Source of the DNA: Bog-756 sp963830165 | Lineage (GTDB): Bacteria; Actinomycetota; Acidimicrobiia; Acidimicrobiales; RAAP-2 | Direction: 5' to 3' | DNA: 64,000 nt | Assembly: GCA_963830165.1 (NCBI GenBank) | Contig: CAWHKZ010000011.1 | Span: 372,001-436,000, forward strand | Shown: positions 17,734-26,687 of the stretch, piece after piece | Numbering within the stretch: the first letter of the stretch is position 1 | How the letters are laid out: each line of letters begins with the position of its first letter | The notes under the pieces: model-generated | Told to the model about the DNA's origin: nothing | What the model saw: the letters and a program-made list of their open reading frames with translations, nothing else | Database searches by the model: none | Position numbers and translations under genes: made by a program

Positions 17734-18164
17734 CCGACGAGTCGCCATACGTCACCATCACCCGAACGTTCGCCGCATCGCCGGAGGAGGTCTTCCAGGC
17801 GTGGACGAGCCCAGCGCAATTCGGCCGCTGGTTCGGCACGGAGTCCACCACGGTGGAGGACGTCCGGATGGACGTGCGCGTCGGGGGCGAATGGAGTGCA
17901 CGGATGATTCTCGGGGAAGGTGTCGAGATCGGTTGGCATGGCTCCTATCTGGAGGTGGATGCCCCGAATCGACTGGTACTCAGTCTCACCGACCGACCGG
18001 GTGACCAGTTCGAACGCGTGACCGTGGCTCTCACGAAAGTCGATGGCGGAACCGAGATGACGTTCACCCAGTCGGGTAGCCATGTACCTCCGGAGAACTA
18101 CGCCCGGTTGGAGGAGGGCTGGCGGTCCTTCTTCGACGACCTGTCGAAGGGGCTGTCCGGCTAG
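17730..18164 (+). CDS. SRPBCC / AHSA1-like domain protein
   Basis: A 144-residue START-like helix-grip protein. It opens with TRTFAASPEEVFQAWTSPAQFGRWFG and ends with the long C-terminal helix LEEGWRSFFDDLSKGL. Proteins of this group bind hydrophobic ligands. The ATG at 17730 overlaps the ArsR stop as ATGA, so the two are translationally coupled. No catalytic residues can be assigned. Confidence 0.88.
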   Translation: MTDESPYVTITRTFAASPEEVFQAWTSPAQFGRWFGTESTTVEDVRMDVRVGGEWSARMILGEGVEIGWHGSYLEVDAPNRLVLSLTDRPGDQFERVTVALTKVDGGTEMTFTQSGSHVPPENYARLEEGWRSFFDDLSKGLSG

Positions 18165-18293
18165 GGCTCTCGGCGAGGGCTGGTGCATCGCCCACCAGGC
18201 GCGGGGTGCCCTGTGCCCGCCATCGGCGCATCCCGGACGGATCGACGGCGCCGGAGTCGCACCCGGGGGACGCGGCAGCCGAGCGAGGAGGCG

Positions 18294-18593
18294 TCAGGAC
18301 CGCTGGGCCGACGGCCGGGCGTGCACCGTGTCGCGGATGAGCATGAACCGCATCGACCACAATCCAGGTCGGGGCTGGGGAAGCTCGTGCCGGGACCACA
18401 AGAACCCGGTCAACGTCACGGCGGCCGTGGCGATCCAGAGGGCCACCCCGACCGCCAGGATCCACGGCGTGGATCCCGACGACATCACGATCAGGCCGGC
18501 AACGGCGATGGCCAGTCCGACATACCCCACCCGGAGGGACCAGACGGCCATCCTCCAGTGACCGTTGCAGTGCAGCTCCGACGGCTCGTCCAT
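18294..18593 (-). CDS. Small two-helix membrane protein
   Basis: A 99-residue protein from ATG 18593 (MDEPSELHCNGHW) with two predicted helices (VGYVGLAIAVAGLIVM and ILAVGVALWIATAAVTLTGFLW) and a basic C-terminus. No family is recognised. An upstream TTG/GTG start is possible but lacks support. It has no operon partner with a clear function. Confidence 0.55.
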   Translation of the reverse strand: MDEPSELHCNGHWRMAVWSLRVGYVGLAIAVAGLIVMSSGSTPWILAVGVALWIATAAVTLTGFLWSRHELPQPRPGLWSMRFMLIRDTVHARPSAQRS

Positions 18594-18647
18594 GCCAGGG
18601 ATTGTCCCACGATAGGGAGCCTGACCGACCACGAGGGCGACGCCGGC

Positions 18648-18953
18648 TCAATCGCGGACGAGCTTCAGTGCCAGCCCCGGAACGACGAAGGATGCCAGAA
18701 ACATCGGCAAGAACCTCTTTCCGGTACACCGGAAGCCGACGGTCTCACCCTCGCCGGCGTCGAAGGCCTCGGTACTGCTCGACCGCCGGCCATTGCGGAC
18801 CTGCAGGGTATGACGCCCAGACTCGATCGGAACCTCGAACGTGTGGTTCATCTCGACCGAACCGACCCGTTCACCGTCGACCACGACATCGTACGGGCCA
18901 CGACGTACCTCCACTCCGATTGCCTTATGTGTCACCTTCAGCGACGCCGACAT
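18648..18953 (-). CDS. Small beta-rich protein, unknown function
   Basis: A 101-residue protein from ATG 18953, which has a strong AGAGGAGA ribosome-binding site 7 nt upstream. The sequence alternates charged and hydrophobic residues (VEVRRGPYDVVVDGERVGSV, FEVPIESGRHTLQVRNGRR), as in PEGA-like or carbohydrate-binding beta sandwiches, and ends with a hydrophobic stretch (FLPMFLASFVVPGLAL). It may be membrane associated. Function unknown. Confidence 0.65.
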   Translation of the reverse strand: MSASLKVTHKAIGVEVRRGPYDVVVDGERVGSVEMNHTFEVPIESGRHTLQVRNGRRSSSTEAFDAGEGETVGFRCTGKRFLPMFLASFVVPGLALKLVRD

Positions 18954-19114
18954 TCTCTTGATCTCCTCTCGATTCCGCACGGCCCGGCCGGTGTCTGTGG
19001 GCCTCCACCGGGGAGGCCCGAATGGCATCGGGTGTGGAGTGTCCAGCGGTAAGGCATAGGCGCCAGTAGAGGACAGGGAGGCGTTCATATCGAACATACC
19101 CACAAGGGGAGGGC

Positions 19115-19120
19115 TAGCGT
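19115..19120 (+). promoter_or_regulatory. Putative -10 element (TAGCGT)
   Basis: TAGCGT lies 10 nt before ATG 19131 of the membrane protein, matching the short-leader pattern seen at several other genes here. Confidence 0.3.
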
Positions 19121-19130
19121 CCAGGCCACA

Positions 19131-21199
19131 ATGGGCGGCGATACCCTGGTGCAGGGGTCACTCGACGAAGTGGCTCCCCATGCCACTCCGAACAACGTCC
19201 GTCCGACTTCCGGACGCTACAGACACCGGCACACACGTCAGGCCCCACCAGTCTCCATTCGAGACGTCGCCATTCTCGCGTGGGCCACAGTCCTGGTCGT
19301 GGTCGGTGAAGTGGCCACCTGGCTGCTCGTCCGGTCGCAAGGACTCGTCTTCACGGGGACTCCCCCAGTTACCTGATCGCATCGAAGGCGCTGGCCCACC
19401 TCACGGTGAATCCCCTGCCCGTGTACACGCAGGACATGACCACCCACGCCATCTACCGCTGGCCGCCGCACGTCACGATCCACACACCTCAGGCCGTGCA
19501 CGCGTTCCTGTCGGGACCTCATGGACCCGTCTTCGCCCAGGGGATCGGTCTGCCCGCTCTACTGGCGCCGTTCATGGCCCTGGGATCGGTGACCGCGGCC
19601 GTACTCGGCTATTTCTGGCTGCTCGCTGTCGGTGTCGTCTGCCTGCACCAGCGGGCTTCGCGCCTCGGTGGGCTGGGCCGGGGCGGAAGGATCGTCTTCG
19701 CGCTTTCGCTGGCAGCTCCTGCACTATGGCTGGCATCAACCCAGATCTACCCCGATCTCCTGGCGGGCCTGCTCCTCGCGTCTGCGTTCATCGAGTTGGC
19801 CATCGTCGAGCGGGAAGGAGCGCTCGGCCGACCTGGAACGGCGATCATCGCCATCGGTCTGGTGATCGCTCCATGGCTCCACATCAAGAACCTGCTGCCA
19901 GTGGTGATCGCCCTGATCGCCCTGGCAGTGCTGTCCATCCGCACCAGGCCAGCCGTCCGGCGTCTGGTCTGCTCGCTCGTCCTGCCCCTGATGTCGATCG
20001 CCTGCCTGTCCATCTACAACTGGTGCTACTTCGGCCGGATCGGGGGACTGCCCCAGGCCGGGCTGTCCGCATCGTCCGAGTCCGGCTGGCACGCCCTGGC
20101 GCTCCTGGTCGACCGCCACCAGGGATTGGTGATCCAGGTACCCACGGTGCTGTTCGGCCTGGTCGGTCTGGCGCTGGCCGTGCATCGTTTGAGGGTCTCC
20201 GTGGTCGGAACCTGCTGTGCCGTAGCGGCACTGCTGCTGGTCAACGCCTCGTACCTGGAAGCCCCCTTCGGTGGTACCTCATTCGCCGGGCGGTTCCAGT
20301 GGACCATCGCTCCCATGGTGTTGGCGTGGGGAGCCGTCGCCATCGGTCGCATACAGACGCACCGTCGCCGACTCGTCGTCACCGGAGCAGCCATCGGTGT
20401 GCTCTGGGCCGCCCAGTTCGTCCCCATCGTCGAAGATCACCACCAGTACTTCAATGATGCGGTGTTTCCCTTCCGCCCGTGGGACCCGGCGCTGAATCCC
20501 GGGTGGTGGGGGGTATTCGACCGGTATCTGCCGAACTTCATCTATCCGCGCGGTGCGACGGCCGGCGGTGCCGGGGCGGTGGTTCTCGTGGCGCTGCTGG
20601 TGGTGCTCAGCGCGTGGCTGATCATCCGCGCGTGCAGACCCACGTCCTTCGGGTGGAAAGCGGCCGTCGCCGCCTGCCTGGGCATCGTCCTCGTGGCCGG
20701 TGCGCTCGGGCTCTCGGCCCGTACCGTGGCGATCCCGGCTTCACCACTCACCTGGCCGGGGAAGGATCTCAGCAGTCCCTGGGTGACGGGAGCGACACCG
20801 GTGCTCTACCGGCCGGTCCCACTGGTGGATCTGGGTCCTGGCACCTACGTGGCGAAGGTGGCGTTCCGGGCGGTCGGTGACCCGATCCCAGGATCCGTTG
20901 CTTCGATCAATTTGACGCCGCTTCCGGGCCTCGTCGTGTCGCACTGGCTTGTCTGGTCGCATCCCACGGATGCCCAGCTCATCGGTATCAGGCTGACAGA
21001 TCCAACGGGCGACACGGTGCGGACACTGATCCCCCTGAGGGCGGTGGCGACGGACGTAGAGCATGCGGAGGTGGCATTTTCGACCACCGAGGAACGTGCT
21101 GCCTCCTTCCAACTGCTGTTGCCACCCCATGGTCACCTGCAGATTCTGCAACTCAGTCTGGCCAAGACCTCGGGTTCACAAGTCCGAGGAGCGGCCTGA
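19131..21199 (+). pseudogene. Polytopic membrane protein, GT-C/GT39-like, one frameshift
   Basis: A reconstructed protein of about 689 residues. The first frame (19131-19376) carries helix VAILAWATVLVVVGEVATWLL and ends at GLVFTG. Adding one G to the GGGG run at 19355-19358 continues into GDSPSYLIASKALAHL and then about ten further helices, with a C-terminal outer domain of about 130 residues. The acidic D in the first outer loop followed by Y is typical of GT-C glycosyltransferases that use polyprenyl-phosphate sugars. The family is probable, not certain. The homopolymer position points to a sequencing deletion rather than a real mutation. Confidence 0.6.
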
Positions 21200-21294
21200 T
21201 CGGCCCAGCCGCGGCGACATGGGTGTCGAGGTGGGTGTCGACACCTCCCTGAGGGACGGTGCCACTGTTCGGGCGCACCCCGGGGAACCCGACG

Positions 21295-21300
21295 TATCGT
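21295..21300 (+). promoter_or_regulatory. Putative -10 element (TATCGT), leaderless
   Basis: TATCGT ends 6 nt before ATG 21307 of the MTHFR-like gene. There is no Shine-Dalgarno-like sequence in between. Confidence 0.4.
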
Positions 21301-21306
21301 GGGGCG

Positions 21307-22080
21307 ATGCCGATGCAGAAGTTCGAGATCATCTGCGAAGTCGAGCCGGCTACCCGCCCGGACGTGACCCATGTACGTCATCAGATCGGCGTACTGAGCA
21401 AGGTCGCCAGTGCCTTCTTGATCCCCGACAACCACATCGGCCGTGCGACGGTGTCGAGCATCGCAGTGGCGCACGAGGTGCAGCTCATGGGAGGCCGCTC
21501 GATCGCGTGCATCAATGCCCGTGACCGGAATGTTCTCGGCTTCCAGCGGGATCTGCTCACCGCAGCCGCCTATGGAGTGAACGAGTTCCTGTTCGTGTAC
21601 GGCGACCGACCGGAGACAGGCGCTCGTTCGGACGACCTCACGGTCAAATCGATGATCACCGGAGCCCGCGCCTTCGCCGACCGAACGGAGACGATCGATT
21701 CGCTCCGGCTCGGCGCAGCGACCGGCCTGCGGCCTGTTCCGGCCTGGAAGCAGGCCGCTGACTTCCTCCTCACCCAAGTGACCTACTCGATCGACGATTT
21801 GCTTCGATGGCGCTCGTCGGTCGAATTCGACGGTCCGATCTACGCAGCTGTGATGGTGCTCCCCAGTTCCTCGATGGCTCGCAAGTTGTCCGCCGACGTA
21901 CCCCAGTTGGCTGTCCCCGAGGCGATCATCGGTGAGCTCGACCGAGATCGTGGATCGGGCGTAGAGATCGCCTGCGACCACATCAGGGCGATCTACGAGT
22001 CAGAGGCGTTCGACGGCATCCACCTGATCCCCGTGAACCGCTATCGAGAGATGGCAGCCAGGCTGGAATCGCTGCTGTAG
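21307..22080 (+). CDS. Methylenetetrahydrofolate reductase-like protein
   Basis: A 257-residue TIM-barrel protein resembling the MTHFR/MetF family. The C-(A/I)-R-D-R-N-type motif appears as CINARDRNVLGFQRDLLTAA, followed by FVYGDRPETG, the FAD/folate loop. It is shorter than MetF (about 290-300 residues) and diverged in the N-terminal Glu region (FEIICEVEPATRPD). It could reduce CH2-THF or belong to a related flavin-dependent C1 enzyme. The gene is monocistronic, or followed after 86 nt by the thioesterase gene. Confidence 0.75.
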   Translation: MPMQKFEIICEVEPATRPDVTHVRHQIGVLSKVASAFLIPDNHIGRATVSSIAVAHEVQLMGGRSIACINARDRNVLGFQRDLLTAAAYGVNEFLFVYGDRPETGARSDDLTVKSMITGARAFADRTETIDSLRLGAATGLRPVPAWKQAADFLLTQVTYSIDDLLRWRSSVEFDGPIYAAVMVLPSSSMARKLSADVPQLAVPEAIIGELDRDRGSGVEIACDHIRAIYESEAFDGIHLIPVNRYREMAARLESLL

Positions 22081-22166
22081 CGGCCCGCCGAGCCGGGAGC
22101 CAGGGCCAGTGGGACGGGTTTCGCTCGGTAGGATCGATGAAGGGGACAGCTGAACGAAGGGGATGG

Positions 22167-22574
22167 ATGGACCCGCAACCGGGATGGGACAGCGCGTTGG
22201 GAATCCGGATGGAGGAGTTGACCCCGACGAGGGTCGTGGCCTATGTCGACATCGACGAGCGACACCAGCAACCCTATGGAATCGTTCACGGTGGCGTCTG
22301 GGCCTCGATCGTGGAGTCCGTCGGTAGCCACGGTGCTGCGCTCGTCGCCCGAACGATCAGCGGTCAGACGGCGGTGGTCGGTACCTCGAACTCCACCGAT
22401 TTCCTCCGCCCCCATCGCACGGGCCGAGTGCGGGCGATCGGCACGCCGATCTTCACCGGCCGAACGCAGCAGCTCTGGCTTGTCGAAATCGAGAGCGTGG
22501 CCGACGGCAAGATGGTGGCACGAGGGCAACTCCGACTTCAGAACCTGACGGCACCGCCGGAACGGCGAAGCTGA
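22167..22574 (+). CDS. PaaI-family hotdog thioesterase
   Basis: A 135-residue hotdog-fold protein with the thioesterase signature QPYGIVHGGVWASIVESVGS and a later NSTDFLRP strand. PaaI/YdiI-like enzymes hydrolyse aromatic or acyl-CoA thioesters. ATG 22167 has AAGGGG a few nt upstream and is favoured over in-frame ATG 22137. The substrate cannot be assigned. The convergent membrane protein gene ends 17 nt downstream. Confidence 0.85.
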   Translation: MDPQPGWDSALGIRMEELTPTRVVAYVDIDERHQQPYGIVHGGVWASIVESVGSHGAALVARTISGQTAVVGTSNSTDFLRPHRTGRVRAIGTPIFTGRTQQLWLVEIESVADGKMVARGQLRLQNLTAPPERRS

Positions 22575-22591
22575 GGGGTCACAGCTCGTGA

Positions 22592-23482
22592 TTACGGGGC
22601 CTGGCACTCGATCGATGGCCAAGTTGAGTAAGTGCCAGAAGTCACAGTCACACTCACGGCTGCGCACGGCGCTTCTCCGGCATATCCGGACAGTTTGTAA
22701 CGACCGGGCGGACCCGTGAACGAGAAGTGGCCCTGAGACGCCTGGACCACACTGGTTCTGCCGGTAGCCAGGTTCTTCACCCTCACTGGACCGGTCACGG
22801 CACCACGGTGGAATGAATTCACGTACTCAGTCCCATTACCGACACCAATGGCCGGAACGGCTCCTCGTGTCGATCGTCTCAAGGTCGCTAGGACGCTCCT
22901 TGCACCCGCTCCCCGCCCATAGAGGAAGGCATGTGCTGATGGCACATACCAGAGGGCGGGGCTGGCTGCCGGATTCGTACTGGCTGGCGAACTGCTCAAT
23001 ACGTGGATTCCGTTGACCGAGATACTGACGGGTGCGTCCGTCCAAGCCTGCGGAGCGCTTCCTGTGTAGAAGTTCACCTCGGTCCCAGTGCCCTGGTAAA
23101 TGCAGTTGTAGACGAGGTTCGACTGGCCGATGCCCAACTCGCCAGGCTTAACCTCCAGCGGGCACGGGGGGAAGTACCGGACGGTCCATGAGCGGGGAAC
23201 CGTGACCTGTAGCCCGTAGGCGGAATAGCTGGTCTCACCGCTGCGTCCACGAGGGCTCGGTCCTGAGCTTCGAACCTTGGTCCCCAGCGGGGTGGCTGCG
23301 AAGAGAACGATCACCAGCACGACGGCGGCCACGAGTACGACGGGGAGCTTCAGGCCGATCCGGCCCCGAGCCTGGCCGTGGTCCCTCATCCGCAACTCAT
23401 GGGCGGTCAGCGGTGGCTTCGGACGGTTCCCTTCAAGGAAGGTGCCTCGGATCATGTGTTGAACTGCTTCTTCATCAAGCAT
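22592..23482 (-). CDS. Single-pass membrane protein, putative partner of the ECF sigma factor
   Basis: A 296-residue protein with a cytoplasmic N-terminus of about 45 residues, a helix (LKLPVVLVAAVVLVIVLFAATPL) and an outer beta-rich domain of about 220 residues that contains cysteines (PPCPLEV, YNCIYQ, EAPCAAV, IECQ). It begins 15 nt after the sigma factor stop, the usual place of an anti-sigma factor. However, the short N-terminus shows no H-x3-C-x2-C zinc motif, so it could be a non-canonical anti-sigma or a regulated cell-surface protein. Confidence 0.65.
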   Translation of the reverse strand: MLDEEAVQHMIRGTFLEGNRPKPPLTAHELRMRDHGQARGRIGLKLPVVLVAAVVLVIVLFAATPLGTKVRSSGPSPRGRSGETSYSAYGLQVTVPRSWTVRYFPPCPLEVKPGELGIGQSNLVYNCIYQGTGTEVNFYTGSAPQAWTDAPVSISVNGIHVLSSSPASTNPAASPALWYVPSAHAFLYGRGAGARSVLATLRRSTRGAVPAIGVGNGTEYVNSFHRGAVTGPVRVKNLATGRTSVVQASQGHFSFTGPPGRYKLSGYAGEAPCAAVSVTVTSGTYSTWPSIECQAP

Positions 23483-23497
23483 GGGCGATACCTCCGA

Positions 23498-24028
23498 TCA
23501 CCGTCGTGCCGGGTCTCGATCGAGTTGAGCCAGTCGCTCGGCAACGACCCTTCTGGATCTGCTCAGCCACGACTTCACCGTGCCTTCAGGAACACCAAGC
23601 TCTCCAGCGACCTCGGCGACCGTCAGACCCACCCCGTCATGGAGGAGCAGTGCTCGGGCCTGAATCTCCGGCAAGGACCGCATCGCCTGGGCAAGGTCAG
23701 GATGCGCCTCCGGTTGCGTGGAGGTTGTTGGCGTCTGATCGGGAGGCTGTCGGCGCTTGGTCTTCCGCCACCACTCGACACCGAGGTTCTGCAAGACCTT
23801 CCTGGCCCATGCTTCGGGATTCTCCATGGCGGAGACGGTGTCCCAGTGCCGCCACGCACGCAGCAGGGTCTCCTGGGTGAGATCTTGGGCGGCCTCCCGG
23901 CTACCGGTCAGGACGTACGCCTGACCTTGAAGTCGGCCCCACGCAGATTCGAAAAAGACATCGAAGCTTGCCTCGTCTCTCGATCCCGGCAACCTGACAC
24001 CCTCTCGTCTCGCCGCCCGCAGGCCCAC
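23498..24028 (-). CDS. RNA polymerase ECF sigma factor (SigE-like)
   Basis: A 176-residue sigma-70 family protein. Region 2 is AQDLTQETLLRAWRHWDTV, with the downstream motif ENPEAWARKVLQNLG. Region 4 includes LTVAEVAGELGVPEGTVKSWLSRSRR. There is no N-terminal region 1. The downstream neighbour, 15 nt away, is a single-pass membrane protein that probably controls it. Start taken at the GTG/ATG-proximal codon 24028. The protein would direct an envelope or stress regulon. Confidence 0.88.
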   Translation of the reverse strand: MGLRAARREGVRLPGSRDEASFDVFFESAWGRLQGQAYVLTGSREAAQDLTQETLLRAWRHWDTVSAMENPEAWARKVLQNLGVEWWRKTKRRQPPDQTPTTSTQPEAHPDLAQAMRSLPEIQARALLLHDGVGLTVAEVAGELGVPEGTVKSWLSRSRRVVAERLAQLDRDPARR

Positions 24029-24104
24029 TACCTACTAACACGACTAGCGAGAGCGGATGGTTGCAACGATCGGGCGGATCCGAAGATGAGTCTGGAGGGG
24101 CAGC

Positions 24105-24247
24105 CGTGAAGTCGGAGAACCTTGGACACGTGTCGCTCCGGATCACTGCTGACGTGTACAGCTGACGTGTACAGCCATGTCACAACAGATCTCGCTAAGG
24201 ACTCTGCCGAACGTGGCACAGCGGCGCTGGCCTCAAACGCTATGTGA
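24105..24247 (+). pseudogene. Integrase 3-prime relic (tyrosine recombinase)
   Basis: This segment is a close copy of the end of the integrase at 37440-37572. It includes SENLGH-, LRITADVYS- and TTDLAKDSAE-encoding stretches and the same stop context (caaacg-aTGTGA-ccaatccgtg). A 13-nt tandem duplication CTGACGTGTACAG (24149-24174) breaks the frame next to the catalytic Tyr codon. The rest of the gene is absent, since the sigma factor starts at 24028 on the other strand. About 75 nt beyond the stop comes an att-like GTGGAGGT, as at the intact integrase. Confidence 0.75.
24149..24174 (+). repeat. 13-nt tandem duplication inside the integrase relic
   Basis: CTGACGTGTACAG occurs twice in a row (24149-24161 and 24162-24174). 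The homologous place in the integrase at 37.5 kb has one copy. It shifts the reading frame by one. Confidence 0.85.
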
Positions 24248-24329
24248 CCAATCCGTGCCCGCGGGTTGCAAGAAGGCCGGCTCCTGTTTCCAGAAACCGG
24301 CCCGGACCTGCGGATCTTCGGTGGAGGTT

Positions 24330-24467
24330 ATGGGACTATGTTCGAACCCCTCTGGCCCGCTGAACTGGGCGTATGCAGCGGGTGAGCTCGGGTGAGGTCT
24401 GATTTCGGTCTGCGCTTGACTGGCCGGGAGGCCGCCAGTGAAGTGATGGGACTTTGTTCGAACCCCT
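24330..24467 (+). repeat. Pair of 22-nt direct repeats beside the att-like site
   Basis: Two copies of ATGGGACT-W-TGTTCGAACCCCT lie at 24330-24351 and 24446-24467, differing at one base. The first directly follows GTGGAGGT (24321-24328), so it resembles the tRNA-Ala 3-prime end GTGGAGGTAAGGGGATTCGA with an altered middle. No gene is recognised between 24248 and 24520. Confidence 0.6.
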
Positions 24468-24520
24468 GCCGGAAGGGGACGGCCCCGAACTGAGTCCGCG
24501 ACGATCTGGCGCAAACGTCG

Positions 24521-25446
24521 CTAGGCGATGAAGCGGTGGATAGCCTCGTTGGCGTGGTCCTGAAATGTCGGGTTGGCCAAATCAGGGAAGATCTCCGCTT
24601 GGTCGACCATGGGACCCTTCAACTTGCCGGCCGCGCTCGGCGTAGAACACGCCACTTGAGAGCGTCGGGTCGGTGACACCGTCGACGAGTCGCTTCGAGC
24701 CCACGGCAAGTTCGTGGGAAATACCGAGGCGGGGCATGATGTGTTTGGCCGCAAAGCGTAGCGGTGGCGCCGCGCCGGAGGCGGCTTCGGTGCCCGTGGT
24801 GTTGCCGGGGCTCACAGTGATGAAGCGGAAGTCGGGGTATTGGCGCGCCAGGTGGGCCATCCATAAGGCCCCGATGTACTTGACCTGACCGAAGGCGAGG
24901 TTCTGATCATATTTTCTGTCGGCGAAGTAGCTGCCGTCGATGACGGTAGTGAGTTCATCGGTAGAGGTCGAGACGAAGGTTGGCCGTTTGAACCCCAACT
25001 TCGGAATTCCCCTGGCGGCTTCACTTGCGGCGAACACCGCCACCTCGCCAAGTCGGTTCTCGGCCAGGAGCCCTTCGAGGAGAACGGCGTGACCGAGAAC
25101 ATTCGTTGCGAACAGTTTGGTGACCCCGTCAGAAGTCAGTTCCATCACTGCCTTGTTGCCGATCACACCAGCGTTCATGACCAGCGCGTCGAGGGATCCG
25201 CTGACAGCCGCTAGTCCAGCGCGAACCGAGCCGAGATCGGTGACGTCCATGAGAATGATGTCGAAGATGTCTCGGCCAGTCACGGCTTCGAGATCGGCCA
25301 TTGCCGTTGTCGCTCGATCTTGGTTCCGGCACGCCAGGTAGATCCGCTGCGAACTCAGGACGTAATGCCAGTTGCCGGGCCACCTCCTTGCCGATCCCGA
25401 CGTTGGCGCCCGTAATGAGAGCCGTCTTTCCGTGGAGCGCGCTCAT
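24521..25446 (-). pseudogene. Short-chain dehydrogenase, two frameshifts
   Basis: Three frames join into an SDR of about 305 residues. MSALHGKTALITGANVGIGK (nucleotide motif) opens at ATG 25446. A break near 25360 leads to RIYLACRNQDRAT..., LVMNAG and the long body with FADRKYDQNLAFGQVKYIG (the YxxxK equivalent is Y-x3-N-x-A...K) and SPGNT. A second break near 24635 leads to the tail PMVDQAEIFPDLANPTFQDH. It resembles light-dependent protochlorophyllide/retinol dehydrogenase-like SDRs. ATG 25446 overlaps the DUF1330 stop as ATGA. Confidence 0.65.
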
Positions 25447-25762
25447 TCGGAGTCCCGCTGATCCTCTGTGGGCGTAGGGAGGCCGTCGAGCAAGCTAAAA
25501 CGGGCATCCATCGCGACACCTCGGACATCAATCAGCTGCTGATATTCCGGCGAGTTGTACCATCCGAGGGCCGTCTCACGGTCGGTAAAGCGCACGAGTG
25601 CTCCTGACGTGAGCGAGCCATCGCCGTGCAGGACTTCCCAGTTGCCGGCGGCGAGAAGCTCGCCTCCGTGCTTTTTGGCTGTCTGTCCAGCAATGGGGGC
25701 GTACTTCTCCTTGTACGTTTCCGGGTCCTTGACTGTGAATTGACAATTACGTATGCACTCAT
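25443..25762 (-). pseudogene. DUF1330 family protein, homopolymer frameshift
   Basis: ATG 25762 opens MSAYVIVN. Restoring one T in the TT run near 25739 yields FTVKDPETYKEKYAPIAGQT, GGELLAAGNWEVLHGDGSL and WYNSPEYQQLIDVR, a complete DUF1330 (dimeric alpha+beta barrel) protein of about 106 residues. Its stop overlaps the start of the SDR gene as ATGA. Function unknown for the family. The position of the break in a homopolymer favours an assembly error. Confidence 0.7.
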
Positions 25763-25840
25763 GTCGATACTCCTTCGTTGTTAGTTGTGATCTGTGTTCT
25801 GGGTCTTCACTGCTCAGGCGTCGCCGCCCTACGACGGGCT

Positions 25841-26591
25841 TTACGTCGCGACCCGGCCCCCGTCGACTGCAAGCGTGACGCCGTGGACGAAGCTGGCATC
25901 GTCACTGGCAAGAAAGACGATCGCGGAAGCGAGCTCCTCTGGCTAGGGCGACGCGACCTGCTGGTGCGAGTGCTGCGAGCTGATTCACCATCTCCTCGGG
26001 GACCGCTTCCATCATGCGGGTGCGCGTCGGGCCGGGGGCCACGGCGTTCACCCGAACACCACTCGGGCCGTATTCGGCTGCCCAGGTCTTCGTCAGCAGC
26101 TCGAGAGCCGCTCGGCTGGCGCCGTACATGGCCATGCCGGCCTGTCCAAAGCTCGCGACCATGGTGGAGATGTTGACGATCGAACCCCATCCACGTTCGG
26201 CCATGGCTGGCGCCAGTGACGCAACGAGGAAGAACGGAACCTTGACGTTCAGTGCAAAGGTCTCGTCGAACTGAGCCTCGGTGGCTGCGCTGCTCGGCCC
26301 GAGCAAGGCGACACCAGCGTTGTTGATGAGGATGTCGACGTGACCGCTACCTGCCTCAGTGGCCCATTCGACCAGGTCCTGTGCGGACTTCAGATCGCTC
26401 AAGGAAGTGAGCAGGAACGTCGCACTGCCTCCGCTGCCTTCGATCTCGGCGACCACGTCGTTGGCTCGTTGTTCGTTGCGTCCGACGATCAGTACGTGAG
26501 CGCCGCGGGCGGCCAAGGCGGTGGCCGTGGCCTTGCCGATTCCGCTCGTCGAGCCCGTTACCAGTGCTGTCTTGCCGCTCAGATCAGTCAT
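25841..26591 (-). pseudogene. Short-chain dehydrogenase/reductase (FabG-like), one frameshift
   Basis: A classical SDR from ATG 26591. It has MTDLSGKTALVTGSTSGIGK, ILINNAGVALLG, Ser in NISTMVASFG and the YGASRAALELL active-site Tyr-Lys region (here Y-x3-R). Near 25940 the frame changes, and the usual end PEELASAIVFLASDDASFV and TLAVDGG follows in the second frame up to the TAA at 25841. The YxxxK lysine is replaced by Arg, which would impair catalysis if real. It diverges from a TetR gene 96 nt away, the likely regulator. Confidence 0.7.
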
Positions 26592-26617
26592 GCGTTGTTT
26601 TCCTCTCGTCGAAAATT

Positions 26618-26670
26618 GGGTGGTACAACTCACTATGACGGTTGAGGACTGGGTTGTCAAACTCATAATC
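26618..26670. promoter_or_regulatory. Direct repeats in the SDR/TetR intergenic region
   Basis: GGGTGGTACAACTCACTATG (26618-26637) and GGGTTGTCAAACTCATAATC (26651-26670) are imperfect direct repeats with a 33-nt period between the divergent SDR (26591) and TetR (26688) starts. They are candidate TetR operator half-sites. Confidence 0.45.
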
Positions 26671-26687
26671 GCTGTTAGCATCGGTGC

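Noticed and set aside
19093..19103. SOS box near CGAACATACCC before the GT-C-like gene
   Set aside because: The right half GTTYG is missing, so it does not meet the consensus.
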